DNA from: Melastoma dodecandrum
Taxonomy: Eukaryota; Streptophyta; Magnoliopsida; Myrtales; Melastomataceae
Length of the DNA: 64,000 bases
Assembly: GCA_029817715.1 (NCBI GenBank)
Contig: JARUPY010000606.1
Location: forward strand, 6,634,001-6,698,000
Direction of reading: 5' to 3'
The notes below the pieces were generated by a model, which saw nothing but the letters and a program-made list of their open reading frames with translations, ran no database searches and was not told the origin of the DNA. The translations under genes were made by a program, and so were the position numbers. The stretch's first letter is position 1. Each line of letters opens with the position of its first letter. Shown piece after piece: positions 35,065 to 46,873 of the stretch.

Positions 35065-37520
35065 TGCCGGAAAAACGTCTGCCGGAGTCGGTTTCGGGTT
35101 TTCCTGGGGGAGGAATTCAGGGTGGAGGGAGCAACGAGGTGTGGGAGGAGGTGGGGGTGGAGTTTGGTACAAACTATGCTATGACAGCCGGGGATATAAT
35201 TTACAAAGAGGAGGAAGAGAAAGAAGGAAGAAAGAAAGAGGAGAAGAATGTTTTTAAGGATGGAATTATTAATAAAAATAAAATGAAAAAAATGAGACGA
35301 ACGAACGTACGATCGATTCCTTCGATGCCAGACTATTATGTTCATTCTCTTTTCTTAATGATATTTTAATTTGGGTTGTTTAGGTGAGGAGAGGACAAAA
35401 AAAAGTTAATTAATTTTAAGCTTCATCACATAATCGGAGGGCTGAGATTGAGGGTGGTTGGGTGGGTGGCTGGGAGTCGTTGGTGGCCGTCGGATGAGAT
35501 TAAAATAAATAAATAAATAAATACTAAAAATGTAATGAATGCCCCGATATGTTAAGTATTGATGGGGACATTAATTAATATAGGTAAATTCTGGAATATT
35601 ATTAATGAGAGAAAGAACGATTTTTATTGTCGTACGGTATTTGTTTGGATATATATCTGGGAAATATGTATAACTTCTTTCTTTGGTTTAGCACGCAAAT
35701 GCTCATAGGAGTAAGTAAATTTGGAACCCACTACTACTTTACCACCACCACATGGGTCTAGTAGCTCTAATTGCGTTCCCATGTGTTCTACCCAATCCAA
35801 GATTTATTTTCGCGATTCAAGGGTTCGAATCTTAATTATCGCCCTATGGGTATGTCTTAGGTCCTGATATTGTTATTAATTTTAAAGTTTTGTCGTGGTT
35901 GTAAAGAATATATTGAATTTGAATTGAATAAAATAAAACCCTTTTAATAATATAAGTATTAAGAAATACTCGCACTTAAACAGAATTAAATGTGACGTCT
36001 TTGTTTGAGATGGGAGTCGCTTGGAAATGTCGTTAGGGTTTTTGATTTCCAAATCGAGTCGCGATCGATATCTACGTCTTCTGAGTTGCGGTAAGATTTC
36101 TCCCGAGTTTGGAATGTTTGCGGCGTTCCTGATTTGAGTCCTTTTCGTTTTTTTTTTTTATTGGATTGGAATTTGCTGCCGGCCGGCGTTTGATGGATCG
36201 TCGGTGCTGGTCGCGTCCGGTCGAGGTCGAGGTTTTAAGGGATATTTTGAAAGGTTTAGGCTTTGATGCTTGTGGATGAGAGAGTGGCGATGCGTGCAGT
36301 GCCTGGAATTAGGACTCAATCGAGGAACTGATTCTTAATCGGTTCTTTCTCTTGCCCTGATTTGGTCTGAGTTCTCGTGTTTTTTTTCGTGCTGGTCCGA
36401 CTGGCTAGGCTGGCAACGCGATGTAGAATAATGCTGTGCGGACGCAACGTTGACTCTTCTTTGTTTCTCTTATAATGGAGGAGAAACACCCGAACTAGAG
36501 AAGAAGGAGAGACGGACCTTCCGAATCTTTTTCCTTCCTCGTCTCTTTTTCCACAGCTTCAAGGTGATTTGGGTGCCCCCCATGAACAGGACAGACAACG
36601 AATTCAAACCATGGAATCAACAGCTGATCGATGGGGATATAGATTTCCAGGCACTTGTGGTGTATATTTGACTTGTATCGGTGAAAGGAACAAGAAGTTG
36701 GTAGTTGATCGGGGCTTTGGCGCTAGATATCAGGACCGACGGTTGCTTTTGTGGTGACAGGCGGGTCGCTATAGCAGATATAAATGCCTCTTAATAATGC
36801 TAGTTGTGGTTTGTTGCATTCTTGAGGTTGATAGCTCCCCGATGCAATCAACCAGGACCATCTTATAAAAAGGTTTTGCATAGCCATGTTATGGGGAGCC
36901 GACATTTACGACTGGCATTAAGCTCAGCCAATCTGTTCGGGCCTCGAGATGCATCGAAGAATAAGTAATGAATGAAGAAGATCCACTGATCACATTGTAA
37001 TGAGGATCACATTTTAAGCTGTTTAATGACTTGTTTGGGTGGGATGCCTAAGGTGATCAAAATGAGGTGGGAGTGAGCCACGGTGTTTTCCCGGTCACCT
37101 AACTCGAACCCAATGATGCAAATGAACGATGCGTGTGAAGAGTGGCATGTAATTGGGTCGTCAGATTCTTCCTCGTACGCAAGCAGTTACTTGACCCATA
37201 ATTTATTAATTAGCCCTCCTCCATTTGGATATCCACGTAAACAGAGCTTTGCTGCAAACAGCAAGAAATTTCAAATGCCATACATATGAAATTTTCTGCG
37301 GTATCTCCCATGCAATTACCGTACAAGATCCTGATCTGTTTAAGCAAATGTGATTGTGATGATAATCATCAAATTAAGCTAAAGAGAAACAGGAAGAGAA
37401 GGAAAGGTTTTTCCGTTAATCACTCGTCCGCCCTCCCCCCGGTCTTTCCCATTTTTTTTTTTCTCTTCTACTTTCACTTTTTATTATGTCGTCGTCTCAA
37501 TTTCTTGCAGCAACAAGACA
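35065..37520. other. Intergenic region between PLATZ and aspartic protease
   Basis: About 2.4 kb shared by the divergent promoters of PLATZ (left) and the protease (right). A leader-like segment with a possible donor (GCGGTAAGATTT) lies near 36090, and frames at 36450-36757 show no known motif. A tRNA-derived SINE candidate is listed separately. Confidence 0.4.
35745..35935 (+). repeat. Possible tRNA-derived SINE
   Basis: The sequence TGGGTCTAGTAGCTC (about 35753) resembles a tRNA/Pol III A box. GGTTCGAATC (about 35822) matches a B box at a suitable distance. A T/A-rich tail follows to about 35935. No target duplication was identified, so this is only a candidate. Confidence 0.3.
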
Positions 37521-40500
37521 ATGAAATCGTCGGTCCTTCACCCTCGACCGTCGTTGGTTTCCTCCGACTCCTCCTTACTTACTTTGTCCGCTCTCTTGTC
37601 CGTCGCCGTCGTCTTTTCCGCGGCCGCCGTGTTTGTCGAGTCAGCCGCCATTCTTCCCCTCGAGCGCGCATTCCCACTTCTCCACCCCCGTCGCCGCGTC
37701 CTCGACCTCGACTCCGCTCTCGCCAGGGACCGCCTTCGTCACCCTCGTCTCTTGCAGGGTGTCGGCGTCGTCGACTTCTCCGTCCAGGGCTCCGCTGATC
37801 CCCTCCTCATTGGGTTTGTTTTCCCGGTTTCCTTTGCTCCTGTTCGTTGAAATTCTTTCTTTCTTTATTTATTTATTTTTTGGGTTTTTCGAGGGTGCTA
37901 GATTTCGGGCTTCTTTTTGTCAAGAAATGGTAAATTATGTATCTTTCGGGGTAAGATTTCAGTTGGTCGTGCTTAGCTCCGAAGGAATGATTCTCGAGTA
38001 GTTGGAATTCGCTTCGGACACGACGCAGTTTTCTTGGTTACGTTTCCTTTGGATGTCTTGGCCGCCAGAAATCCTTGAGGATGTTGCTTGCTGGTCCAAG
38101 TTAATATCACTACGGACAGTGTGTTGTTGACGTTGATGTTTTTGTTTTCCTAGATAGTCGATTAATCAATCCCATTCTTGTGATTTTTTCCCAAGATGTC
38201 CCTTTCACCTGCCCAATTCTATTGCAAACGATGTTCTTCCATTTTAACCGGGAGAGGAAACTGGATGATCCGGACATAATCTGTTTGGGTGTTTCTTGGA
38301 AGTTGGCACTCCGGTGTTCTTTATTAATATCCCATGGTTTCATACTCCAGGCTTTACTTCACGAAGGTCAAGCTTGGATCTCCTCCCAGGGAATTTAATG
38401 TCCAGATTGACACGGGAAGCGACATATTGTGGGTTACCTGCAGTTCTTGTAATGACTGCCCTCAATCTAGTGGACTTGGAGTGAGAAATGCTCTTTCTTT
38501 AGCACTTTAAGTCTTTCTCGAAAGTTTGGTTAGTGTAAAGGAATGATGAAGGCTGGCTTTTCTATGTGCAGATTCAGCTGAATTTGTTTGACTCGGCTAG
38601 CTCATCTTCGGCTTATCTGGTGTCCTGCACGGACCCTATATGTGCATCACAGATTCGGACAGCAGCAACCGAATGCTCTCCTCAGGGTAATCAGTGCAGT
38701 TACACTTTCCGCTACGGAGATGGGAGTGGGACATCCGGTCATTATGTATCAGATGCGTTGTATTTCAACATGGTCTTCGGGGAGTCCTTGATTGCTAACT
38801 CTTCTGCTCCTATAGTATTTGGGTGAGCGAGCATAAAACCTTCTATGTCCTGTGTTTCACTGGGGATGTTTGCTTAAAGAAAACTAGAGGGATAGTGTGA
38901 TGATTTGGTTTTATAACTTTTTCAGGCATTGATACTTGCCGGACATAAATTTGGACATTAAAAAAGTTCTCGTTAACTCTTTAATCTTTGATTGCTGTGG
39001 GAACTAGTGTTACGGCGAAAGGGATTCATCATTGTTGGATCTGTTCTAACTGACTTAATTGACTTCCTCTTAAACAGATGTAGCACTCATCAATTTGGTG
39101 ATCTGACAAAATCAGATAAAGCAATTGATGGGATTTTTGGTTTTGGGCAAGGAGATCTGTCTGTCATATCCCAATTGTCATCACATGGGGTAACGCCAAA
39201 GGTCTTTTCCCATTGCTTGAAAGGAGACGGCAGTGGAGGGGGAATAATGGTTCTTGGTGAGATTTTGGACCCAAATATTGTGTACAGTCCGCTAGTTCCT
39301 GCTCAGTAAGTCAATTTTGTCTTGAATCTTGCTTCATATTGCATGACGTTGCCATTTTACTTTTTTCTTCACTGGAAAGATGTGTTATATCTGCGACAAT
39401 GTCGGCGTGTCAAAATTTTCTTATTTCTATCTTAGCTTTAGCCGTGACTATTCTTTAGATTGGTCTGTCATGAAAGATACCCTTTTGATCCATCTTCTTT
39501 TTGCACTCTACAGTCTCTTATGGTTTACGTTATTAAGTTCTCTGTCGGTAATATTTGAGAAATCACTGTAGCTTTATTGACCATTATTCCAGTCTAGTTC
39601 ATGCTATGAAGAGAGAGAGAGAGAGAGAGCTGTTAGGCTTTAGTTCACAGATAGAGAGTAGAGACACCTTCCATTTCTTCAAAGGAAACTGAATTTTCTT
39701 AGACACTCGCATGATGTTTGCATCTTCTTTCTTTAGTACTTTTGTAGCACTTAATTGTCCTCATATAGTCAATATCCATTCTACAGGCCTCATTATAATT
39801 TAAATCTACAAAGTATTTCCATCAACGGTCAACCACTGCCAATCGATCCTTCTGTTTTTGCCACTTCGACAAACCGAGGAACTATCGTCGATTCTGGCAC
39901 GACTTTGACATACCTTGTACAGGATGCTTTTGATCCTTTTGTCAATGCTGTAAGTACGAACTCCTGATTCACCCTGATTTGCGCCTTCTTATGCTCTATT
40001 CATGTTTACTAGCCTATCTGTCGAATATCTATATATTATTTAAAATTCAGTACTGAGGATGCACGTAGCTTCATACTTATGGTGCCAATGTTTTACTTGC
40101 TACCATTGGACTGCAATTTACCAAGAATGCACAAAGATTCGGCTTAATGTTTTTGTGAATCTTATGTAGATAACTAATATGGTGTCACAATCTGCGAGCC
40201 CAATAATTTCAAAAGGAAGACAATGTTATCTAGTCTCCTCAAGGTTCAGTCTAGTACCTCCGGCTCTTGACTTTTGCCGCCCAATCAGTTTTGTGATCTT
40301 ATTAACACGGCATTTTCTATCTTTTTCTTAGTGCAGTTTATCCCAGATTTTTCCTACTGTCAGTTTCAACTTCATTGGTGATGCAACCCTGTCGCTGAAG
40401 CCAGAGGAATATCTCATCCATGTAGGCTATACTGTAAGTTTTTTTACCTTAGCAGTTCTTATATCAGTTGCAGAAAATCTTCTTTTAGAATTATAGAGAA

Positions 40501-41228
40501 TACGTCAGATCTGATCGTGTGAATTATGTTGAGTCCTGTCGTGTCTGCTTTGTGGTTTCATTGTCAATACGGTTTGAGTACAATTATAAGATCTCACTAT
40601 TTTTTGGCTGCTACTGGTTACAGGAAGGGGCTGCTTTATGGTGCATCGGTTTTGAGAAGGTTCAGGAGGGCGTGACAATCCTTGGAGGTTAGCTTTTGCC
40701 TTTTGGTTCCGTAAACCAAATGTTGTCCTTGGCCTTTCCTTTTCCTTATAGTGAAGTATGGGAAAATATAGGGCAAGCCTTTTTGCTATTGCTGAACCTT
40801 ATAGCAATTAAAAGGAAAGGGGCCTGTCTACTTGTCTTGATCTAACCGCTATAATGATGTATTCTGATTTCGAGAGCTCTACCTTAACTCGCAGATCTTG
40901 TACTCAAAGATAAGATCTTCGTGTACGATATAGCTCGTCAGCGAATTGGCTGGGCTCCATACGACTGTGAGTTCCAAGCACCTGGAATTTCTCTGCATTC
41001 TTATTTTCCTCTGGAAATAAGTCCCAAATATGTAACGAACTCTATCACTCCACCTTTCTTCTTTCATCAGGTTCAATGGCCGTAAATGTTTCGGTGACTT
41101 CCAGTAAAGACGAGTTCATCAACGATGGCCAACTCAGCGGGAGCAGCAGCTCAATCCACAACGCTATCCTCAAATTATTGTCTCCCTTAGGCTCGATAGC
41201 ATTCTTCCTAGTGATCCAGGTTTTGTGA
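37521..41228 (+). CDS. Pepsin-like aspartic protease (A1 family, plant ASP36/39-like)
   Basis: An atypical plant A1 protease, probably secreted or GPI-anchored. Ten exons join in frame to 509 residues: 37521-37813, 38351-38480, 38572-38822, 39078-39305, 39787-39949, 40170-40243, 40337-40433, 40624-40687, 40895-40966 and 41071-41228. The N-terminus has a hydrophobic leader ([15 protein letters not shown]). First catalytic motif: [12 protein letters not shown], followed by the Cys-rich loop [14 protein letters not shown]. Flap: [13 protein letters not shown]. Second catalytic motif: [11 protein letters not shown]. Other landmarks are [29 protein letters not shown] and [16 protein letters not shown]. 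The C-terminus is hydrophobic ([17 protein letters not shown]), compatible with a GPI or membrane signal. All residues expected for catalysis are present. Confidence 0.94.
39612..39629. repeat. GA dinucleotide microsatellite in an intron
   Basis: A (GA)9-like run in intron 4 of the aspartic protease gene. Confidence 0.8.
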
Positions 41229-42528
41229 TACGTGCCTCCTCTTTCCCTCCTCAGCAGTGCTAATATTTATCCGGGTCACTCGGGTGGTCATGTCAACAAC
41301 ATCATCTTACTCCAAGCCACCACCACCGCAAGAGTGTGATATAGCTCCTTAGTGTACCATATCGATATATAGCTAGCATTCACCTTCTTCGCCGGTACAC
41401 AAGGCCTCTTACCCCTTGTATTATTAGCACAGAAAGCTCGGGGTCTCGTGACTGGGTTTCCGTAATTGTAAATGGAAGTGTCGCTGACATTGCTTAGTCC
41501 TTTTATGGCAAATGAGTTATTTTGTGGTTGGGGCGGTTGGAAGCATTGACGGGTTGGCTGGGGGAGGCCATGGACTCTTTATATAGGAGGGAATACTTCT
41601 CTGTGTGGTGTGCCCATAAATGCTTTGAGTTACTAATGTAAGAAAGTTTTCAGCGACCTGAAAACCATTTGTACCACATTCTCGAGTCTGGTGAGAGAAT
41701 TGTTGTCGAAGCTTGTGAACTTTGGTGGGGATTTATTTGTAAGGGAGAGAGTTTGGTGGGTGTCAAATTGAATGCCTTTGGGTGCACGTGAGTTAAACAA
41801 AAGTTACTTATTCCTAAATGGTAATTGAGTTAGCGATGGGAGGGGAGTTTGACGTGGTCGAAGGCCTCACATTTTTCTTTCTCGCAACTCCCCCTCACCC
41901 GACACGTGTCGACATCCCATTTCCCCTCCATCTAACTCTCTTACCTCGCCGAAACGGCGTCGTTTCTGCCTCCAAACTCCGGGGAATAACGAGGAAGAGC
42001 ATAATAATCTTCCCATAATCAGATCGGAAAAGATTTTCCAAGATTTGGACCTCCCATTAGAAGCGGGAGAAAAACAAGGGCAACTAGAGATTATATTATC
42101 ACATGCTTCTGAAATAAGAATAAAATTATATTTTCCCTTTATCCCCCAAACGCCGTCGTTTCCGCCAGGCATGAATCGTATCGTCGTCCCCTTTCTTTCT
42201 TTTTCCCCCCCCCCCCACTCCCTCCTCTTTCTCTTCTCTTCTCCTCTCCTCTCCCATGCAAAAGAAAGAAAACAAAGAAACAAAAAAAAGAACGATCTCA
42301 AACGCGTTTCCATCCTAACATCCTTTTCCTTCGTCCCCCCTTCCCTCCATCGCCATCGCATTCCCCTCTCCATCGCCATCGCATTCCCCTCTCCATCGCC
42401 ATCTGATCCTCAGCCGCCTTTCTGACGTGACGGTCTTTTTTTTACCGGAGGTGTTTTTCTGTTTCCGAATTTTTTTTTTGGTTCAGAGTCTGAGGCGGTG
42501 GTTTGAGTAACTGGATTCGTTCCGAGTG
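41229..42528. other. Spacer and leader of the PABP pseudogene
   Basis: 3' flank of the protease gene, then the former leader of the poly(A)-binding protein gene. A C-run lies at 42207-42218. A 23-base unit CCATCGCCATCGCATTCCCC… repeats about 2.5 times at 42347-42404. Confidence 0.45.
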
Positions 42529-45500
42529 ATGGCGGCTCCGTCTCCGGCTCCTTGTGTCACTGCCGCTGCGGCGAATCTGACGACGACAACTGCATCTATT
42601 TACGTCGGGGACCTCCACCCCCGACGTCACGGACGGAGTGCTATTCGAGGCGTTCACAGAGTTCAAGAGCCTGACGTCGGTTCGCGTCTTCAGGGACTCC
42701 ACCACCGGGAGGTCTCTCTGTTATTGATACGCCAACTTCTTGTCCTCTGATGACGGTGAGTCTTTCCCCGGGTTAAGCATTTGGCTTCCTTTTTTGATTT
42801 GTGGCGGATTCAATTTTGAGGTCACAGTGATTTTTAGATCGACTGTTTTGTTTCGGTGATCAATGTTGTTCGCTGGGATTGCTCGGGTCTTGGAATAGAG
42901 TGCGGCGGATGTTTCTCTATATGGATTTTTGGATTTTCCATGTGTTCTGATTAATTTATTAATCGATTGATGTGCACGAGTGTCCGCCAAATTGCCGGGA
43001 TCCGTTTTGGATGATTGTCAAACGGGATGTTGTACTTCTGAAACTGCAGGAACCAGAAGCGGAACGTCTTTTTCCATGAAATTTATAAAATTCATAATTT
43101 CGTTTGTATGAATTTTGTTTCTCTGTATCTCAAAGTCTAGCTTTTGAAGTGGAAGATGTTTCTGTCACCCCACATATGCATTATTGCCAGTATTGACGGA
43201 GGCATGTGAAATTACTTGTTGATTGTATGTTTAGTTCTAATCTAATGGATCTCGTGTTGATGGTCACTGAATCTGATTTTCCAGCCTCGCGTGCCATCGA
43301 GACCAAGAATTTCACTGCACTGAATGGAAAACTAATGAGAATCTCCTGGTCGTGCCGTGATCCTGATGCGAGGAGAAGTGGGAAGGCTAATATATTCATT
43401 AAGGTATTTAGCGTCCCTTTGTAATGGTTTTAATTTACTGAACTAATTTATGGTGAAAGTATGTCTCATACTCATCTCGTTTTTCTGACAATTATCTCGC
43501 GTAAATTTAGAACTTGTGCGACTCTGTCGATAATGCGGGACTTCAAGATTTGTTCAAGAAATTTGGAAGCATCTTATTTTGCAAAGCAGTCATGTCTGAT
43601 GATGGGATCAGTAAGAGATGGCTTCTCCCAGTTTGACTTCGAGGAAACAGCAAATGCGGCAATTGAAGGACAGAATGGCACAGAATTCAGGGGCAAAAAG
43701 ATGTGTGCACTTTCCCCTTGTTTCCTTTACGTGTTTGTTTCTTCTCTTGTTTTTTTATTTGGGCGTAAGCTGTCTGTATATGATTCGGAAGTGATCTCTC
43801 ATCAGAAGTTTATGTTTTATTTGTCACATCTTTCATTTGTTGTGGTGTACAGATTTGTGGCAAAGTTTGTCAAGAAGACCGATCGCATTCTTCCCAGCCC
43901 CGATGCCAAATTTACAAATTTGTATGTGAAGAATCTGGATCCAGAGGTTAAGGAGGAAGCAATGCAAGAGAAGTTCTCTGAGTTTGGAAAACCACCAGTT
44001 TAGTCACTGCCAAGAATGACGATGGAACCTCAAGAGGATTTGGATTTGTGAACTTCGACAATCCGGAAAATGCCAAACAAGCAGCTGAGATGATGAATGG
44101 TTATCAGCTTGGTAAGACTGCTTTTAAGAGTGTCTTCCTTTTATTATAAAACAGAGACATCACAAGTCATTGTTTCTAACTTTTATTCCTTATTATGGTC
44201 ATTTCTTAATAGGTTCCAAAGCGCTGTATGTAGGAAGAGCACAGAAAAGGTCAGAGCGCAATGAGCTCTTGCGGCGCCAGTTTGAAGAGAAGCGTAAAGA
44301 GAGAATGATAAAGTATAAGGTACTATTGCAGCGAGTGATATTGAATCCTATTACTGGGGACAGCATATTTTCGTTCAATAATTTATTATCACCCCATATG
44401 ACGTGTTGTAGGATTCAAATGTGTACATAAAGAATATTGATGATGATGTCACCGACGAAGAGCTTCGAGAGCACTTTAGTCAATGTGGAACGATTATATC
44501 GGCGAAATAAAGGAATTAGCAGAGGTTTTGGATTTATTTCTCCAGCCCTGAGGAGGCCAGTAAGGCTGTAAGCAGCTTTTCCGGTAAGTGTACGGCAGGC
44601 ATATGCAAACTCAAGAACGTCATTTAGTTAGGAGAATCACGTGCAGGAAGCCATTGCCATAGATTGATCGTGACTGTACTGTATTTACAGTGGTCGAATG
44701 TTTTCTGAATTCTGAGTTCTTTCCTATATTGTTACACATTCAGAGATCAGGGATCTAGGTTGGTGGAGTGTGAATGCCTCACTGCACTATCATAACGAGG
44801 ACATTTACTTCACTCCTGCCTTTAGATTGACTAATCCATTCAACTAACGCCCCGAACATTGTGATGTGAAAAGTAACTGGTTTTTGTGTTTTTGAAGGAT
44901 ACATGTTCCCCCGGAAGCCACTGTATCTTGCTATTGCTCAGAGGAAGGAAGACAGACAAGTTCAATTGCACCTCCATTATGCACAGCAGATGGCAGGGTT
45001 AGCAGGAGCTTCACCAGCTGTTATCCCCAGCGGATATCCTCCTTTTTACTATTCAACTCCAGGCCTTATCCCTCAAACACCCTCGCGTCCTAGACTGATG
45101 TATCCGCCGGTGGGATTGAGGTCGGGTTGGGGGACAAACGGACTTGCTCCTTCAACTACTCCCAGTTTTCAGCCTTCATCTCTGCCAGTGGTAAGGTCAA
45201 AGTTCCTTCACTGTGACCTGTTCGGTGGTCTCTATTGCACATGCCAAAGTACAGTGATTGTCAAGACAGGAGAAGCTCGCTTCACCTCTTTCTACATCCA
45301 GAAAGGCATCTCATTTTTCCTTGCTGTACAGATTTTCTGATAGTTTATTTTTCTTTTAGCAGATTCCGAACACATCTAGAGAGAACAGGCACAGCAGAGG
45401 TAGAAATGGCATTGGTCCTCCCCCTCCTTTCTATATGTCACAATTGCGGCAGCTGAATCAGACAGGTTCTTCCAGGGATGGGAATAATCATCAGGTTTGT

Positions 45501-46244
45501 CTCCAGTATCCAGTGCTTCGCATTCCGATTTCAGAATTCTTTTAATATTCTTTTTCATCATTTCTAGTTAGATTCATAATTCTTTACACGGGTATCGATT
45601 AGCTTTAATGTAACTACTCCTTGCCCTTTCACCGTGTCTCATCCATCCTGTCATTACTACTAGCTGTATCATTGTTTGAGGTTGATATTTCTATATACTT
45701 GCTGAGAACTACTTGCCGCATTCCTGATGATTCTCATCTGTGAGCGTCAGCGGGGTCGCACCTCCAGATATGTGCCGAATGGACGTGTGCGGGAAAGCCA
45801 CAATGGAACCGGGGGCATCTCCCCCGTGTCCGATCCTTCTGCTGCTACAAAGGGAACGGAGATGCTAAGCAGCATGCTGGCCGCTGCATCCCCTGAGCAA
45901 CAGAAGCAAATCCTGGGCGAGCGACTCTATCCATTAGTCCAGAAACAGAAGGTACGATAACACCTCAAAACTCATCCCTGGTCTCGTGGGCATACAGGGT
46001 GTCAGTCTATGACAGGACTTTTATCTCCCGGCTTCTGCTGCTGCAGCCCGATCTCGTAGCAAAAATTACGGGGATGTTACTGGAGATGGACAACTCGGAA
46101 TTGCTACTGCTGTTAGAATCTCCGGATTCACTGGCCTCAAAGGTAGAAGAGGCGGTTCAGGTACTGAAGCTCTCGAAAACGAAATCATCGAGCCAGGACT
46201 CACTGCACCCCGGATTCCTGTCCGCAGAAGTCACGGTCAACTGA
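42529..46244 (+). pseudogene. Poly(A)-binding protein (PABP) pseudogene with introns kept
   Basis: PABPs bind mRNA tails through four RRM domains and recruit partners through a C-terminal MLLE domain. All parts are recognisable: RRM1 (TASIYVGDLHP then, frame-shifted, VLFEAFTEFKSLTSVRVFRD); RRM2 ([19 protein letters not shown]); RRM3 (TNLYVKNLDPEVKEEAMQEK); RRM4 (SNVYIKNIDDDVTDEELREH); the linker; and MLLE ([20 protein letters not shown]). Breaks are numerous: an extra C in CACCCCCGAC at about 42616, a TGA where RSLCYGY is expected (42724-42726), and frameshifts near 43615, 43998, 44505 and 44545. Intron positions and splice signals persist, so this is a duplicated gene copy, not a retrocopy. 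A residual transcript is possible; a full-length PABP is not. Confidence 0.88.
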
Positions 46245-46873
46245 TGGGAAAAGGTGGGCACATCACTGGTGGTCGTTTTTCTTTCCCTTTGTTATTTAAG
46301 GATTAGAGATCTACGAGCGCTAACTCCGGAAGAGGGCGGCCGGTTTTGACGCGGGTTTTGCATGAATTAGACGGTTATGATAGGGTTTAGGAGAGTTTGG
46401 TTCGTGATTGCACTAGTTAAGCTCTCTATTTACTTATAGATTCACATCAGGTTTTCATAAATTACTTATGATTTAAACCCGGACATTTTCAAGGACAGGG
46501 GGGGGTATGTTAAGGTCATTTGGATCTATGTCGTGTGATCGTTTTTCTCGGGGGTGTCGGCGGAGAGTCGGGGTGGGTACTTTTTCGTCTTATTCGACCT
46601 CTTCTTACACGCACACAAATCCTAAAAGGAGTTTTCTTATTTCACCCATGATCGTGATCAAATAAATAGACGTGCTAGATGTTACCGTCGTTTTAATATT
46701 TATTATTATATTTGAACAGGCAGGATTAACTTGAGCACGGGGGGAGGGAAGGGAATCTTTACTATAAAATTCGATGCAATAAGCAACCGAATACCAAAGA
46801 AACCAAAGCCGCCTCCCCCCCAACGCCCCCAGCACACCCACGTAAAACCAAAGACGCCAAACCTCCGCCTGCA
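46245..46873. other. Spacer and promoter of threonine deaminase
   Basis: No coding signal. It includes the pseudogene's 3' flank and the probable promoter and leader of the downstream gene. Confidence 0.4.

Noticed and set aside
34870..35369. Plus-strand open frames opposite PLATZ exon 1
   Set aside because: Antisense shadows of the GC-rich PLATZ coding exon and leader.
36450..36905. Open frames with a leader-like context upstream of the aspartic protease
   Set aside because: No family motif, several stops in every frame, and no convincing splice chain.
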